Translations under genes and position numbers: made by a program | Source: Allomyces arbusculus | Lineage: Eukaryota; Blastocladiomycota; Blastocladiomycetes; Blastocladiales; Blastocladiaceae | Assembly: GCA_027604705.1 (NCBI GenBank) | Contig: JADHYV010000062.1 | Span: forward strand, 24,967 to 88,966 | Direction: 5' to 3' | DNA: 64,000 nucleotides | Notes under the pieces: generated by a model | What the model was told of the DNA's origin: nothing | Seen by the model: the letters and a program-made list of their open reading frames with translations, nothing else | The model's database searches: none | In this document: positions 42,352-53,142 of the stretch, one piece after another | How the letters are laid out: each line of letters opens with the position of its first letter | How positions within the stretch are numbered: position 1 is the stretch's first letter

Positions 42352-42514
42352 GTCGATTACGACTAACACTGGATACAGAGGGGGGAAAGAAATCGAATTC
42401 AAGGTGTCGAAAACGAACGGTATCAGAAACGAGAGCCAAAAAATGAAGCGACGCCCGTCACGGGCCAAAACTGTGGGCATCTACCTCGCAAAAATAATCA
42501 AGACGACGACACTT

Positions 42515-44608
42515 CTATGCGCAGACGGCACCGGCCGTCTCCAGCTTCGCGGTCCCGTCGTCGGGCCTTGCTTCCGCGGCTGGGAGAGCCAAGGTCCACC
42601 GTGTATTTGCGCTTTTGACGCTGGCCACTTTTCGTGGGCCGTTGCCGTCGAGCGGGCCGCCGACGGCGACTTTGGACGCATCAATCGTCGGAGCCGCCAA
42701 GTCGACGCGGCACCCGGCCTCAACAGCGGCAACACGGATTGCTTCCGCGGACCGCGCAACCACGGCCGACTGTGCGACCAGCATCGCCGGGATGGGCGTA
42801 CCCGCAGCCGTCGCTGTGGCCACGGACCGGATGGGCCCCATCGCGTCGAGCGTCGCAGACCGCGCTGACACGGCACCGACCACGATTGCGCCTGCAGGTG
42901 CGGACTTCTTCCCCGCACCTGGTGGAGGCAACGGCGGAAGTCGCGCACCCGCATCTTTGCTTGCGGTCGTCGTCGACAGCACCAGATCCCCACTCGCGCG
43001 AACGAGCGCCGCGTCAATTGCGCCCGGCGCGTCGATTGTCACGTCCACGTCGTGCGCTTGCACCGCGCCACCGACTACGAGCGAGGTACCGCCGCGCACG
43101 GCCACGGCCAGCGTGCCCTGCGCGCGCACGTCGCGGCGACACACAACGTGGCCCCCATTGGCCGCGAGTGTCACGGTGGGTCCACCGGCCGACAAGGTGT
43201 CGTTGCACGAGATCCCGCCTCGAGCAGTCTGTAGGATGCACGCGCCGCCAACGATCGCAGCGCCCGCGAAGGTAATCGACCCGGATTCGCGCGCAACGAC
43301 GGCGAGGTTGTCGGTCACGGCGAGTTCCGGGCCGGCGAGATCAATCTCGCCGTGCGACGTGGTCACGGCGAGGGACCGCGCGCGCACGACGCCAGAGACC
43401 TTCACGCTGCCGGTATGACGGACCTGCATGTCGGCCGCGGCGTGTGGCGCGTCGAGTTCACCAATCGTAATCGGCCCGTCATTGGCGGTGACAGCAATCG
43501 TCGACCCGCGCGTATCCGCGACAAGTCGGTGCACGGCAATCTCGCCCGCCGCCGTCGTCTCGAGCGTCGCGCGCCTCGCAACCTGAATCGCCGGCCCGGC
43601 CCCGTTCGCCGCGGCGACAATGTTCCCACCTGCGGTTGTGCGCCATGTGAGGTCGTCGGCCGAAACGTGCGCTCCCGCAACTGCAATCGTGCCGGCCGCT
43701 GTGACCCAATGCATATGGTGTGCGTGCAAGTCTGGGACCACGCTCGCGACATGCACGCCGCGGTCGGTCGCGACCGTGAGCGTATCCAGCCGCACAGCTG
43801 CACTCGCAAGTGCCGCGGCCGGGTCGGTTGGGTCGGCCACGGGCAAGTCGACGACCACGTCAATCCACGTCTTGACTTTGGCCGCGGGAAAGCGTGCTGG
43901 GTCCGACAGGATGGAGACGATCAGCGTCAAGTGCTGTGCGTCCTCGAGATACTCGACGGTCACGCGTGTGCCGGCAACGAGGCGCTTGGCGTTGGACCGC
44001 ACGCGCACGTGCCATGCGGCGTGGCCGGGACTTGCGGCAAGGTCGTTCGGGTCGCGCGCAAACTCAGCGTTGGCGCGTTCCTCGAATGTCGGAATGGTCG
44101 CAGCAGGGAAGGGGTCGCCCGGTGCAGGCCAGGCGGGCCAGAAGGAGGTCGAGCGCGAGGACGTCGACGACGTGGCCGACGAGACCGAGTACATGGACGC
44201 GGCCGACATGCGATTTGCCGCGTCAAAGCTTGTTGCTGTGGATGCGTCCGCGGGCGGCGTGTCGGCGCTGGAGCTTGTTGCTGTTGGGGACAGGGCGCGC
44301 AGGAGCACGAGTCCTGCACAGTGCCGGTCGCGCAGGGCGAGCACATCTGGTGGCAGGGCGGCCGCAGCGTGCGAGAAATCGTCATCGTCGTGCACGACGC
44401 GGACCGACAGACTGGCGACGTTGGCGTGCGTGCCGTGCTCGATCTTGTCGTGGAGCAGGCGGTGCGGCTTGATGCGTCGGCGCGATTGGAGGATGGCAGG
44501 CGCGGCCGCAGGGCCCAGCTCAGTGCTGGCGGCAGCGCCCATGGCGACGGTCGTGAACGCGGGGAAGAGGGTGGAGAAGCTCGGCGGATCAGCAAAGCTG
44601 CTCGTCAA
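42515..44608 (-). CDS. DUF4097/adhesin-like beta-strand repeat protein
   Basis: A single intronless frame of up to 697 residues. The C-terminal ~450 residues are a succession of short Val/Ala/Gly/Thr-rich strands ('TAAGTIAVAGAHVSADDLTW', 'GEIAVHRLVADTRGSTIAVT', 'GEIDLAGPELAVTDNLAVVA') spaced about 20 residues apart. This is the pattern of DUF4097-type right-handed beta-helix or stacked beta repeats seen in bacterial adhesin-like proteins and in many fungal cytosolic proteins. There is no transmembrane helix or signal peptide. If translation starts at the second Met (44542) the protein begins MGAAAS, a good N-myristoylation sequence, followed by a basic SRRRIKPHR stretch that could bind membranes. 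The Ser-rich segment around residues 130-165 is a linker. Function unknown. Confidence 0.8.
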   Translation of the reverse strand: MTSSFADPPSFSTLFPAFTTVAMGAAASTELGPAAAPAILQSRRRIKPHRLLHDKIEHGTHANVASLSVRVVHDDDDFSHAAAALPPDVLALRDRHCAGLVLLRALSPTATSSSADTPPADASTATSFDAANRMSAASMYSVSSATSSTSSRSTSFWPAWPAPGDPFPAATIPTFEERANAEFARDPNDLAASPGHAAWHVRVRSNAKRLVAGTRVTVEYLEDAQHLTLIVSILSDPARFPAAKVKTWIDVVVDLPVADPTDPAAALASAAVRLDTLTVATDRGVHVASVVPDLHAHHMHWVTAAGTIAVAGAHVSADDLTWRTTAGGNIVAAANGAGPAIQVARRATLETTAAGEIAVHRLVADTRGSTIAVTANDGPITIGELDAPHAAADMQVRHTGSVKVSGVVRARSLAVTTSHGEIDLAGPELAVTDNLAVVARESGSITFAGAAIVGGACILQTARGGISCNDTLSAGGPTVTLAANGGHVVCRRDVRAQGTLAVAVRGGTSLVVGGAVQAHDVDVTIDAPGAIDAALVRASGDLVLSTTTASKDAGARLPPLPPPGAGKKSAPAGAIVVGAVSARSATLDAMGPIRSVATATAAGTPIPAMLVAQSAVVARSAEAIRVAAVEAGCRVDLAAPTIDASKVAVGGPLDGNGPRKVASVKSANTRWTLALPAAEARPDDGTAKLETAGAVCA

Positions 44609-45556
44609 GGGCGCGTTGGGCGCGCGTTAGTTCTGGTGGAGGGTGGAGGGAGGGCCGAGACTGGTGGAGGAGCAACAGGTGGCAAGAACATTTCCAAGCA
44701 AGCAGCTGGTGCAAAGTTGCGACTGCAGGATCGCTGTTGGAATGTGGCGCGGTCACGTCCGCGCACGTGGGTGGCGCAAGTGGCGGAACCATCAAACTTT
44801 ACGCCGCGATAAATTGTTCATACGCCAGCCCTGTTCCACTGTGGACAGAGACATTGGCAGCCATGATCACCAAGCTTATCAAATGGCAGTCAGCCATATT
44901 TGGCGGCCATCCAACCCAGGTCACTCCAACGACGCCTTGATGCCAGGATCTCGGGTGGAGAACACTGCCCCATGATTGACTCGTTGAAAGTCGACCTTGG
45001 ATTATGAGAGAGCCAGAAATTACCAGAACGCTTCTTATGCTTCAATCGTTCAGGCCCAGTCACTGCATTGGAGGCCGATCAGCAGGTTGCAAGTCTTGGT
45101 CATTTCCTCAAGGTCGCCAGTTCAATTCTGGCTAGCGACGCTAATTAAACCCAGGGACCCAAGTGGGACGATGGCGAGTATGGCGTGGGCGAGCTCCCCT
45201 TGGTGGTTTTCGTTCGTCTTCGTCCGTATTCTTCGCTGTTGGTGGAGGCTGCCCAGTGCCTACCGCAAGACGAAATCAGTGACTCCGTCGCGCGTGGTCG
45301 CTGCCTTGAGCACCGTTGCTCGTGCCCCGACTCGATGTCGACATGCGCATCTCCCGCTTAGCGACCACGATCCGCGCCCAACTGCGTGCACTCGGCTGCT
45401 TGCCAACGCGCCATCGCATCAACGACCCAGCGCGACGCCCGGTCGGCGACTGATCGAGTTCCACGCCAGCAACCACCACGAACGGCAAATTGCTGAGTTC
45501 AGTCCAGCTGTCAAGGCAATTTGTTCACGCAATACAACAACAAGACCGTCTTCGCC
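44609..45556. other. promoter regions; mostly no gene
   Basis: Apart from a tRNA-like segment (45059-45139), no feature is supported between the divergent beta-repeat and F-box genes. Confidence 0.5.
45059..45139 (+). tRNA. possible degenerate tRNA or tRNA-derived element
   Basis: A perfect T-arm is present: five-base stem GCCAG/CTGGC around the seven-base loop TTCAATT, matching the pol III B-box. The seven bases after it (TAGCGAC) pair at six of seven positions with GTCACTG at 45059-45065. An anticodon-like stem CTTGG/TCAAG encloses an eight-base loop instead of seven, and no good D-arm or A-box can be drawn. It is therefore more likely a decayed tRNA or a tRNA-derived repeat head than an active tRNA. 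Confidence 0.3.
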
Positions 45557-48500
45557 ATGGAACCAAGGCTCTCTTCGGCGCGTGCCGTGCCGCCCAATGC
45601 GCCGTGCCGCCGTGCCGCGCTCATCGACCTGCCCATGGAGCTGCTCGTCATGATCCTGCGCGCCCTGACGCGCAACGACCGCGTGCAGCTGCTCGCCACG
45701 TGTCGAAAGATGCAGAGCATTGTGCAGCCCGTTCTTGCGCAGCGCCGCGTGCTCTTCTTCTCATCACTCCCCGTCATGATCTGGCAGCTTGCCAGTTTGC
45801 CGTGGGCATGCCCCGCCGACACGCCCATGTACCCGCTGCCCGTCGTGCTCAAGTCGGCAAATTCACCCGACCTAGTCCCGAACAACCGCGTGCTCCGTGA
45901 GCTCGTGCTCGTCGCCGACGTGCGCAGCCGCACCGTCAACAACGCCTACCGCCCTGTTTCCATGGTGCCAGGACGCGACCCACGCGGCGCCGAACCGGCC
46001 GTGCGCCCCGCCTACGGCCCGCTCACGGCCGTCAACGGCACGCAAAACCAGATTTTGCTCGACGATCTCGCCACGCTCACTGCGGTCGCCACGGCCGTCT
46101 TCCCCAAACTCGCGCAGCTCAAGTCGGTGCGCGCGCTCGCCGTCGGGCCCGAACCGAGCCACGACGACCACCCGCCCGGCCCACCGTGCCCAATCACGCA
46201 AGTCGCCTACTACAACGGCAAGCAACTTGGTCCCGTGCCCATGGGTAACAATGTGCCGATGTGGGTTCAGTCTGCGACCGACGTGCTGCTCACGCACTTG
46301 CCCTCTACCACGGCACACTTGTCTCTGCGGTGCACGTTTCCGACCACTTACCTCCTGGCCCCTGCGCACCGTGCACCCGCGTCGCACCCACTCGCCGAGA
46401 CGACGAGACTCGAACTCGCGCCGCTCGATCCAATCCCGTCCACGCTCTTGAACCCCCGCACCCTCCTGGCCGTGTTCCCGCACCTGCAGGCGCTCTACCT
46501 ACACCTACCGACCCTCCTAGCCAGCCACTTCCAGGCGCTCACGGAACTCGCGCAATTGCGCGAATTGGTGGTTACGGGCGGGATGGCCGATACGGCGTTG
46601 GCTGGGTTCAGTGCGCTCGCCGACGTGATCAACGCGGAACCCGATACGGCAAACGTGGAGACGATGCTGCGGCTCGAGTCACTGCGGCTCGACGTCAAGG
46701 TGATGCACCGCGACGCGCCCACGGCATCGCGCATTCTCGCCTGGTTTATGCGCCGCGTGCGCACGCGCGTGATGCGGTTTTGTGGGTGTTTTTCACTGCC
46801 GATGCCGTGCGTCGATATGGGCGTGGAAGCACTCACGCTGCAGAGCGTCAAGGTCGCGGTACATAAACACTCTCCACCCCCATTCTCTTCTCTTCCCGCG
46901 CAGAGACTGATTCCTTCCTACAACCTGAAAGCCGCGGGACATCCCCGACCAGTCCACGCTCCGCTCCCTGCACATCCAAAACTGCCGGCTGCTCTTCGAG
47001 TACCGGCACAACGACACCGAGGACGACGATAACCTCGACGCCGACCCGCCCCCTACGCGGCGCCTCGCGCCCCGGTTCTCGTCCCTCGATACCCTGACCA
47101 TGCGCGTCGTCGACGACCACTGGCGTGTGCTGCCGCACTTGCTCGACAGCGTCGCGCCGACCGTCCGCACCGTCGTTCTTTCCGGCATGCTGGCCGTGAC
47201 CGACGCGACCGTCGCCACCCTGGTCCTCGCAGCGCCGAAACTCGCGAACATCACCGTCACGCACTGCCCGAACGTCGACCACCACTTGGGCCGCATGTTT
47301 GCTGCCACCGCGCGCGCGCGGCGAATCAACGTGACCGTCGACTGGAACACGTTTGCGAAACACCCGTTCACGTGGCTCGCGGAACCGAACGACCGGCCGA
47401 ATTGGGGGCCGCGGTACGCGGTCCCCGCGACACGGCACACGCGCAGGGGATCGGCGGCGGCACTCGTCCAAGGGCACAGGTTGTTGCCGGGATTGACGGT
47501 CGTTCCCGAACGGTTTTTGGGGCCGGAGCAGAAACACGCGTGGGCGGCGGCGCGGTCGCCGTGGGCGATGGCCTCGACGGTGGCTGGGGAGGATGGTGGG
47601 GTGTTGGTGGACGCGCATGGTAGTGAGCGGCAGTGGCCGGAAATGCGCGAGATGCAGGGGGGCGGCACCGAGGGGGGTGGGGGTGGGGAGACGGATGAGG
47701 ATGACGAAGACGAGGAAGATGACGGGGAGGAGGACGAGGACGGGTTCGGGTTCGGCAGCGACGACGAGGACGACGAAGGGGAGCCCGGGTGGTGGTCCGG
47801 CGACGACGAGGAGGACGACGACGACGAGGACGATGATGACGGGCACGATGGCGGCGGTGGCGGTGTGGTCTTCGAGTTCGGAGTGGACGCGGACGACGGC
47901 GAGCACCACCATCATGCGCCGCATCTGCCGTGGGGCACGATGCCCGATTTCACGGACGACGACGACGGGTACGGCGACGACGAGGACGACGACGAGAGTG
48001 GGACCGGGTCAAGTTATAGCGCGCCGGACGAGATGCTGTTCGCGTTTGGGTCGGACGACGAGGGCGACGGGGACGGGGACGGGGACGGTGACGGGGACGG
48101 GACGAGCGAGCTCAGCGACCTGAGCGATCACGGGTACGGATTCGATTATGGATCCGATCCTGGGTCGGACGAGGCCGAGCACAGCGGGTCCGACGACGGT
48201 GGCGGTGGCGGCGGGGCAGGAGACGACGACGAGATGGACGAAGGTTGGTAGCGTGTGGTCTAGTATATTGCTGGGCTCCTGTGTGATATCCGTTGTCTTT
48301 GTTATGATTTATCTCACACAGCCTTGCACTCCGTTGATAGACCCGCTGCACGACGACCACGATCCCGTGAGCGACGGCGACGGCTCTGTGCCCGGTGCGT
48401 GGTCGGACCACAACGGCGCGCATGGGGATGCGGATCACGACGATGACGACGACGACGACGACGAGTGGACGACCAAATCGTCGGACGTGCCAGAATGGTG

Positions 48501-48693
48501 GGAGTATCACGACACGCCGTCGCCGAATGGGGGTATTGGCGGCGGTGAGGGTGATTGGGACGACGCCTTGTCGCACGACGATCACGAGTGGGCCGGCGAC
48601 GGCGACGGTGAGGGGATGGGGTTCGGCTGGCACGACACGGTGCCGAGCCCCGCGCACGATGGAGAGCGGATGGAGGAAGACGCTTGGTATTGA
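45557..48693 (+). CDS. F-box/LRR-like protein with extreme Asp/Gly/Trp C-terminal tail
   Basis: Proposed exons 45557-46858, 46932-48243 and 48341-48693 give about 988 residues. An F-box lies near residues 21-60 (ALIDLPMELLVMILRALTRN, LLATCRKMQSIVQPVL), which in SCF ligases binds Skp1. The following ~500 residues contain irregular leucine-rich repeats (FPHLQALYLHLPTLLA; LETLTMRV-like SSLDTLTMRVVDD; VTHCPNVDHHLG), the presumed substrate-binding part. From residue ~660 the protein is almost entirely Asp, Glu, Gly and His, with GWWSGDDEEDDDDEDDDD-type runs and six GD dipeptides. If intron 2 (GTTGGT donor at 48244) is not removed, translation ends at TAG 48249-48251 giving 873 residues. I prefer splicing because the third exon continues the same composition (PEWWEYHD, GWHD) to a natural stop. 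Both forms may exist. Confidence 0.78.
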
Positions 48694-48840
48694 GGCCGTG
48701 TGCACGCGCAGCGTGCCAGAATGACGGGTTCCAGGGAGCGAAAAATCATGTACATAATTCATTCGCGTGTCTGATATCTACCAAGTGTTGGAGCGACGGG
48801 GCAAAGCATCGGTAGTGGGGAAGCGTAGGGGTAGGTGCGT

Positions 48841-48859
48841 GGGGGGGGGGGGGGGGGGG
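48841..48859 (-). repeat. poly-G/poly-C run in intergenic DNA
   Basis: Nineteen consecutive G (plus strand) lie about 135 bases beyond the stop of the minus-strand BTB gene, within the gap 48694-48993 that holds no gene. Confidence 0.9.
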
Positions 48860-48993
48860 CAAGTCTAGCTGGCAAAAATGAATGGGAAGCGGGGACAAAA
48901 AAGGTACGTTCAAAAATGTCCAAAGCACAACGCCGGTGCAGGCAACCCAGTGAAAGAAAAAAAAAATCAGCTCCACCCGTTCATGACGTTCGC

Positions 48994-51900
48994 TCACTCT
49001 TTCGTCTTCTTTCCCCTCGCCATCCCCGTGGCCGTCACAACGCCCGCACCCCCCTTGGTCCCGCCCCTTGTCGGATCCGCCAATGACCCCAATCCGATCC
49101 GCGCCAAGAACGACTTGTGCTTCTTCTTAGGCTTGATCGGCACCAGCTCGGCCGCGGTCGCCGTCGGCCGGTCCTTGGTCCCATCGATCACGGCGCCAAG
49201 TGAGGACACCGATGTGGCCGCAGACGCCGGACGCGATGAGGGCGGCGGAGGCGGTGGGAGTGGCGCCATTAGCAGTGACGCGGGTCGCGGCGACGCCATG
49301 CCCGATGCAGGACGCGACGTGGGAGGTGGGAGCAGCGTGCTGAACCGGCGGCCGTCCTTAGGCGGGACTGGCGGGGACAGCACGGCGGCGGGAGCAGCAC
49401 CTGGGCCGAGGAGGCTACTACCGGGCGGGAGGGTCGCGAATGGCGGGTACACGCAGCTGGCCGAGGTGCGTGGCGATGCGCTCGGCGCGGTACGTGGCGA
49501 CAAACTCGGCGCCGTCCTTGGCGACAAGCTCGGTGCTGTCCGTGGGGACATACTCGCTGCGGTCCGCGGGGACATACTCGCGACAGTCCTCGGCGACCGC
49601 GCGGCGCCCACGTTATCCTTTGGCGGGACTGGTGGCGGCGTGCCCAGTTCGCGCGCGAGCTCGACAATGTACGGGAACGACGAAAGAGGTGGGACTGGTG
49701 GAACGGGCGGAGTCGGCTCCATCGGCAGCGGCGACGTCGAGATGCGCGGGACACCGCCGTCATCATCGTTGATGCTGTCGAGCGAGACGGCCTCGTCGGC
49801 CGGAATAGGGTTCGCGGCTTCGTCGAGAACCGAGACGACGGGGGCCGCGGTGTGTGGCGGCGAGTCAGGCGCCATGTGAATCCGCAGCGGCGACCGCTCG
49901 CGCGCGGCCTTACCGGATCCCGGTTGTGGGCGGGTGAGCGAGGAGGAGGACGAAGAGTGCATCGACGAGCTCGATCCGGTGGGGGATTCGGTAAGCTGTA
50001 CACGCGATCCGGTGGGTGGATTGCGGGACGAGGAGGAGGAGCCGGTCGATGCAATGGATGCGACCGACGGGTTCCGCTTGGTCGTTGACGTGGAAACACG
50101 GCGGAAGACGGGCGCGACGGCGGATGATGGGGTTGGTTTGGCGGTGCTTGACGAGGCCGACGGCTTGGTGACGCTGGATGACGACGCAGGCTTGGAGGGG
50201 ACTGGTTTCGCGGCAGCGGACGCAACAGGCTTAGGCGCCGGTTTGGGCGTCGATCCGTTCGTCGTTGGCGCGCGCACCGACCCGCGGCGTAGGGATGCAA
50301 TGGAACCGCGGCGCGTCAAGGATGACGTCGGGCTCGTCTCGCTGGCGACGGCGGCCGGCAATCGACGCGCCACGACCGGCGACGGCTGGCTGGTAGTAGT
50401 ACTCTTGGTCGACGGGCGTCGCGCGAGTGACGATGTCGCCGCTGCTGGTTTCTCGGACGCTGCAGTTTTTGGTGGCGCTGTTGCTGCTGCGGCCGCAGAT
50501 GCACGGACCGCCGACGATGACCGCGGCCCCGAAATCCCCGAGTCGGTGCGTGCACGCACGGGTGCGCGGGAGAGCGATTTGGACCGGCCAGGCGTCCCGG
50601 GTTTCGGAGGCGTGGCGGGTTCCTGCGGATTCGGCGAGGTAGACACAGACCGGCGCGACGAAGGGTTACCGGGCGCGAGTCGAGAGGGGGTCCGCGTCTG
50701 TGGCGTCGGCTGCGTGGATGCCGGGACGGGTGTGGACCGACCAAACGCGACGGTCGTGGCCGCCATTGACCGCCGCGCAAGCGTCTTGTCGTGGGTCGTT
50801 TGCGCCGCAGATGTTGTCGTGGGCGGTTTCCTTGACGTGGCGGCTGCGGTGGTGCCCGTCGTCTTGGACGCGGGAACCGGCGGAACGGGCTTACTCGTGT
50901 TTGGCTTGGTCATGCTCGTCGACGCCAAAGCCGCCGGCTGCCGCTTGGGCGACGGCGCTGCGGGAGCCGTTGCCACCGCGACCGTCCGCCGTCGCGCGGC
51001 GGCACTTCCCACCGCACTCGCCGCCGCCTTCCCCGACCCCGTCGACTTATTCGACCCAATCGACGCCGACGACGACGTGACTTCCGCATACATAGACCGC
51101 ACGCGCGGTTTCCGCACGGCCGGTGTGACCAAATCATCGTCCTTGTCTACCATCCGCTGCATATCCTCTTGTGTGAGCCCGACCAGCGACACGGGTCGCG
51201 GTGCTATCAATCCCGCGGCACTCGTGCTCCCACCGCCCATCCCGCCATACTCGCGCAAGAACTCGCGCACGGGCACGTGGCACCGCGTGGCCATGTGTTC
51301 GAGGAACGCGCGCCAGGCGCCAGATGTCGCGTAGACGCCGCGCGGTGGGGTCAGTGCAATTTGCGGCCAGCGGGATGCTAGGAAGGTGCACGCATCGTCG
51401 GCGAGGTCGCCGAGGGTGCCCAGCCGGTGGTGCCGCGCAGCGTGAATTTCGCCGGCGGGGTAGTCGTTTTCGTCGTTCTCGTCATCCTCTTCGTCCTCGC
51501 GGCCGTCGGTATCGGACTCGCTCGCGTTCTTGGGCGTGCCCGCGCGCGACTGGCATAGCGTGAACAAGTTGAACGCGAGCAATACGATATTGCCGTCATG
51601 GAATTGTGGGACGAGGTGCGCGCGCAACGTTTCAATGCGACGGGGCATATCGGCGACGGGCGCACGGTCGATTGTGCCGAGAATGTACGGCAAGTTGCGC
51701 AACAGTTGCGGGACCAGGGCGTCGCACATGTGTGTGATCACCATGGTCAACTCATGGAACCCAGCGCGACCCTGGATCGCGGCCAGGACCGCATCCAAGT
51801 TCATGATCCCGTCCAACAGCGCTGCACCGTTATGTTCGGCCTCGAGCAAAAACGTGCGGAAGATCGACTCCTTGATGGGTGGCGGGAAGTTCAGAAACTC

Positions 51901-53142
51901 GAGCGACGTCCATAACTTGGCGGGTGCGCGGCTGAACGCTGGGACCAGCTCGGCACAGAGGTCCGTCGCGCCCATGTGCTCAGCAAAGAGCAGGACCGAC
52001 GGGAGCGTCGCGCAGCACGACGCACACGAGCACGTGAACCCGTGCAATAGTACGCGCAGTCCCGCAATCACTGCGGCCTGCAACGCCGGCATCGCGAGAA
52101 ACTGCGCGCAGTGGAACAGCTCAAACGCCTGTAATGCCGACGCGGGCGGCGTGCGGAACGCGCCCGTGTAGATAAACGTCAGGACATTGTCAAACAACGC
52201 CGGCGACCCGAACACAGCGAGCGGGAGCCGGAATCGGTGCGCGGTCGTGGTTCGTGCGAGCCCGCCGAGTCCCGCGGGGCCGAAAATCGCTTCAAAGTAA
52301 GGGGATCGCGCAGCGAGCACGAACCGATGTGCCGTGACCAGGTAGATGGGTGCACCCGTTGTGTCCTCCACCACGAGTGTGCAGTCGGCGTCGTCGCCGT
52401 AATCGAGCAGCGATTGCATGCGCGCGGCGAGCGTGGCCGGGTCCGAGGCGCCATAGTACAGGTCCTCGAGCGTGCGGTAGAGCTCTGTTAGATCAGCGGC
52501 ACCGCGCGACGTGCGCGCGTGCACGTGGACGTGGAAGAGGCCGTCGTGCGGGTCGACGGCGCTGGCGGTCGCGAGCTGCCCAGCGAGTGGCGTGGCGAGG
52601 AACGGGTCGAGCCGGGCCGCGTCGAGCATGGCGCGGTGGCAAAGCACCTCGTCGGGATCGAGTTGTGTGTCGGCGGTGACTTCGAGTAACGTGTCAGGCG
52701 CAATGGGCTGTGATGTGGCAGTAAAAATACTTGGCATCAGAAGTACTGGTTTGATGACAGCTTTGCGGCGCACCGCGGCGGCAGGACGCACCTCACGCAG
52801 CGCGCGCACAAGATCCCTTCCAACCGCTTGGATGGCATCGAAGTTGACGGCCGCCGGCGTGGCGGGCGCCACGGTCATTGGCGTGCTGGGCATGCTTGTA
52901 GAAGAAAGCTGGTTGATCGGCGTGTGCTTGCTTGCACCTGTTACTGATCGCTTGCTGTTGGTCGCGCGCCCGTCGCGGGCGGGTCTGCGGTCACTCGGGC
53001 GAAGCTGCTGGCCATGCACTGGTCGGCACGCTGGCGAGAGGACTTGGTGGACGAGCAGCGGCGCAGCGGGGGTGGATGGTGCTTGGCGCGACCGGCGATG
53101 GCGACGTGCAGCGGCCCAGGCACTTTGCTTGGGCGGTAACAT
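48994..53142 (-). CDS. large BTB/POZ protein with Ser/Pro/Thr-rich tail
   Basis: One intronless frame of up to 1382 residues. Residues ~85-130 begin the conserved part, so the true start is probably Met84 (52893), giving 1299 residues; the upstream 83 residues are basic and low-complexity. A BTB domain is clear at about 250-350: DADCTLVVEDTTGAPIYLVT, AHRFVLAARSPYFEAIFGP and FDNVLTFIYTGAF, followed by a BACK-like helical region to about residue 640. Cys are clustered at FTCSCASCCA. From residue ~720 the chain is disordered, rich in Ser, Pro, Thr and Ala with basic patches, and includes seven near-perfect SPRTxxSM/L units (RSPRTVASMSPRTAASMSPR onward). These are potential proline-directed kinase sites. 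BTB proteins of this type are often Cul3 adaptors or scaffolds; the role here is unknown. Confidence 0.85.
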   Translation of the reverse strand: MLPPKQSAWAAARRHRRSRQAPSTPAAPLLVHQVLSPACRPVHGQQLRPSDRRPARDGRATNSKRSVTGASKHTPINQLSSTSMPSTPMTVAPATPAAVNFDAIQAVGRDLVRALREVRPAAAVRRKAVIKPVLLMPSIFTATSQPIAPDTLLEVTADTQLDPDEVLCHRAMLDAARLDPFLATPLAGQLATASAVDPHDGLFHVHVHARTSRGAADLTELYRTLEDLYYGASDPATLAARMQSLLDYGDDADCTLVVEDTTGAPIYLVTAHRFVLAARSPYFEAIFGPAGLGGLARTTTAHRFRLPLAVFGSPALFDNVLTFIYTGAFRTPPASALQAFELFHCAQFLAMPALQAAVIAGLRVLLHGFTCSCASCCATLPSVLLFAEHMGATDLCAELVPAFSRAPAKLWTSLEFLNFPPPIKESIFRTFLLEAEHNGAALLDGIMNLDAVLAAIQGRAGFHELTMVITHMCDALVPQLLRNLPYILGTIDRAPVADMPRRIETLRAHLVPQFHDGNIVLLAFNLFTLCQSRAGTPKNASESDTDGREDEEDDENDENDYPAGEIHAARHHRLGTLGDLADDACTFLASRWPQIALTPPRGVYATSGAWRAFLEHMATRCHVPVREFLREYGGMGGGSTSAAGLIAPRPVSLVGLTQEDMQRMVDKDDDLVTPAVRKPRVRSMYAEVTSSSASIGSNKSTGSGKAAASAVGSAAARRRTVAVATAPAAPSPKRQPAALASTSMTKPNTSKPVPPVPASKTTGTTAAATSRKPPTTTSAAQTTHDKTLARRSMAATTVAFGRSTPVPASTQPTPQTRTPSRLAPGNPSSRRSVSTSPNPQEPATPPKPGTPGRSKSLSRAPVRARTDSGISGPRSSSAVRASAAAAATAPPKTAASEKPAAATSSLARRPSTKSTTTSQPSPVVARRLPAAVASETSPTSSLTRRGSIASLRRGSVRAPTTNGSTPKPAPKPVASAAAKPVPSKPASSSSVTKPSASSSTAKPTPSSAVAPVFRRVSTSTTKRNPSVASIASTGSSSSSRNPPTGSRVQLTESPTGSSSSMHSSSSSSLTRPQPGSGKAARERSPLRIHMAPDSPPHTAAPVVSVLDEAANPIPADEAVSLDSINDDDGGVPRISTSPLPMEPTPPVPPVPPLSSFPYIVELARELGTPPPVPPKDNVGAARSPRTVASMSPRTAASMSPRTAPSLSPRTAPSLSPRTAPSASPRTSASCVYPPFATLPPGSSLLGPGAAPAAVLSPPVPPKDGRRFSTLLPPPTSRPASGMASPRPASLLMAPLPPPPPPSSRPASAATSVSSLGAVIDGTKDRPTATAAELVPIKPKKKHKSFLARIGLGSLADPTRGGTKGGAGVVTATGMARGKKTKE

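Noticed and set aside
43352-44812. Long plus-strand frames opposite the beta-repeat protein
   Set aside because: Antisense shadows; Arg/Gly-rich translations without motifs.
48148-48693. Separate small membrane protein with a hydrophobic SILLGSCVISVVFVMIYL segment
   Set aside because: The hydrophobic stretch coincides with an intron (48244-48340) that joins the F-box tail to the acidic exon in frame.
49934-51334. Long plus-strand frame opposite the BTB gene
   Set aside because: Antisense shadow of the Ser/Ala/Thr codons of the BTB tail.
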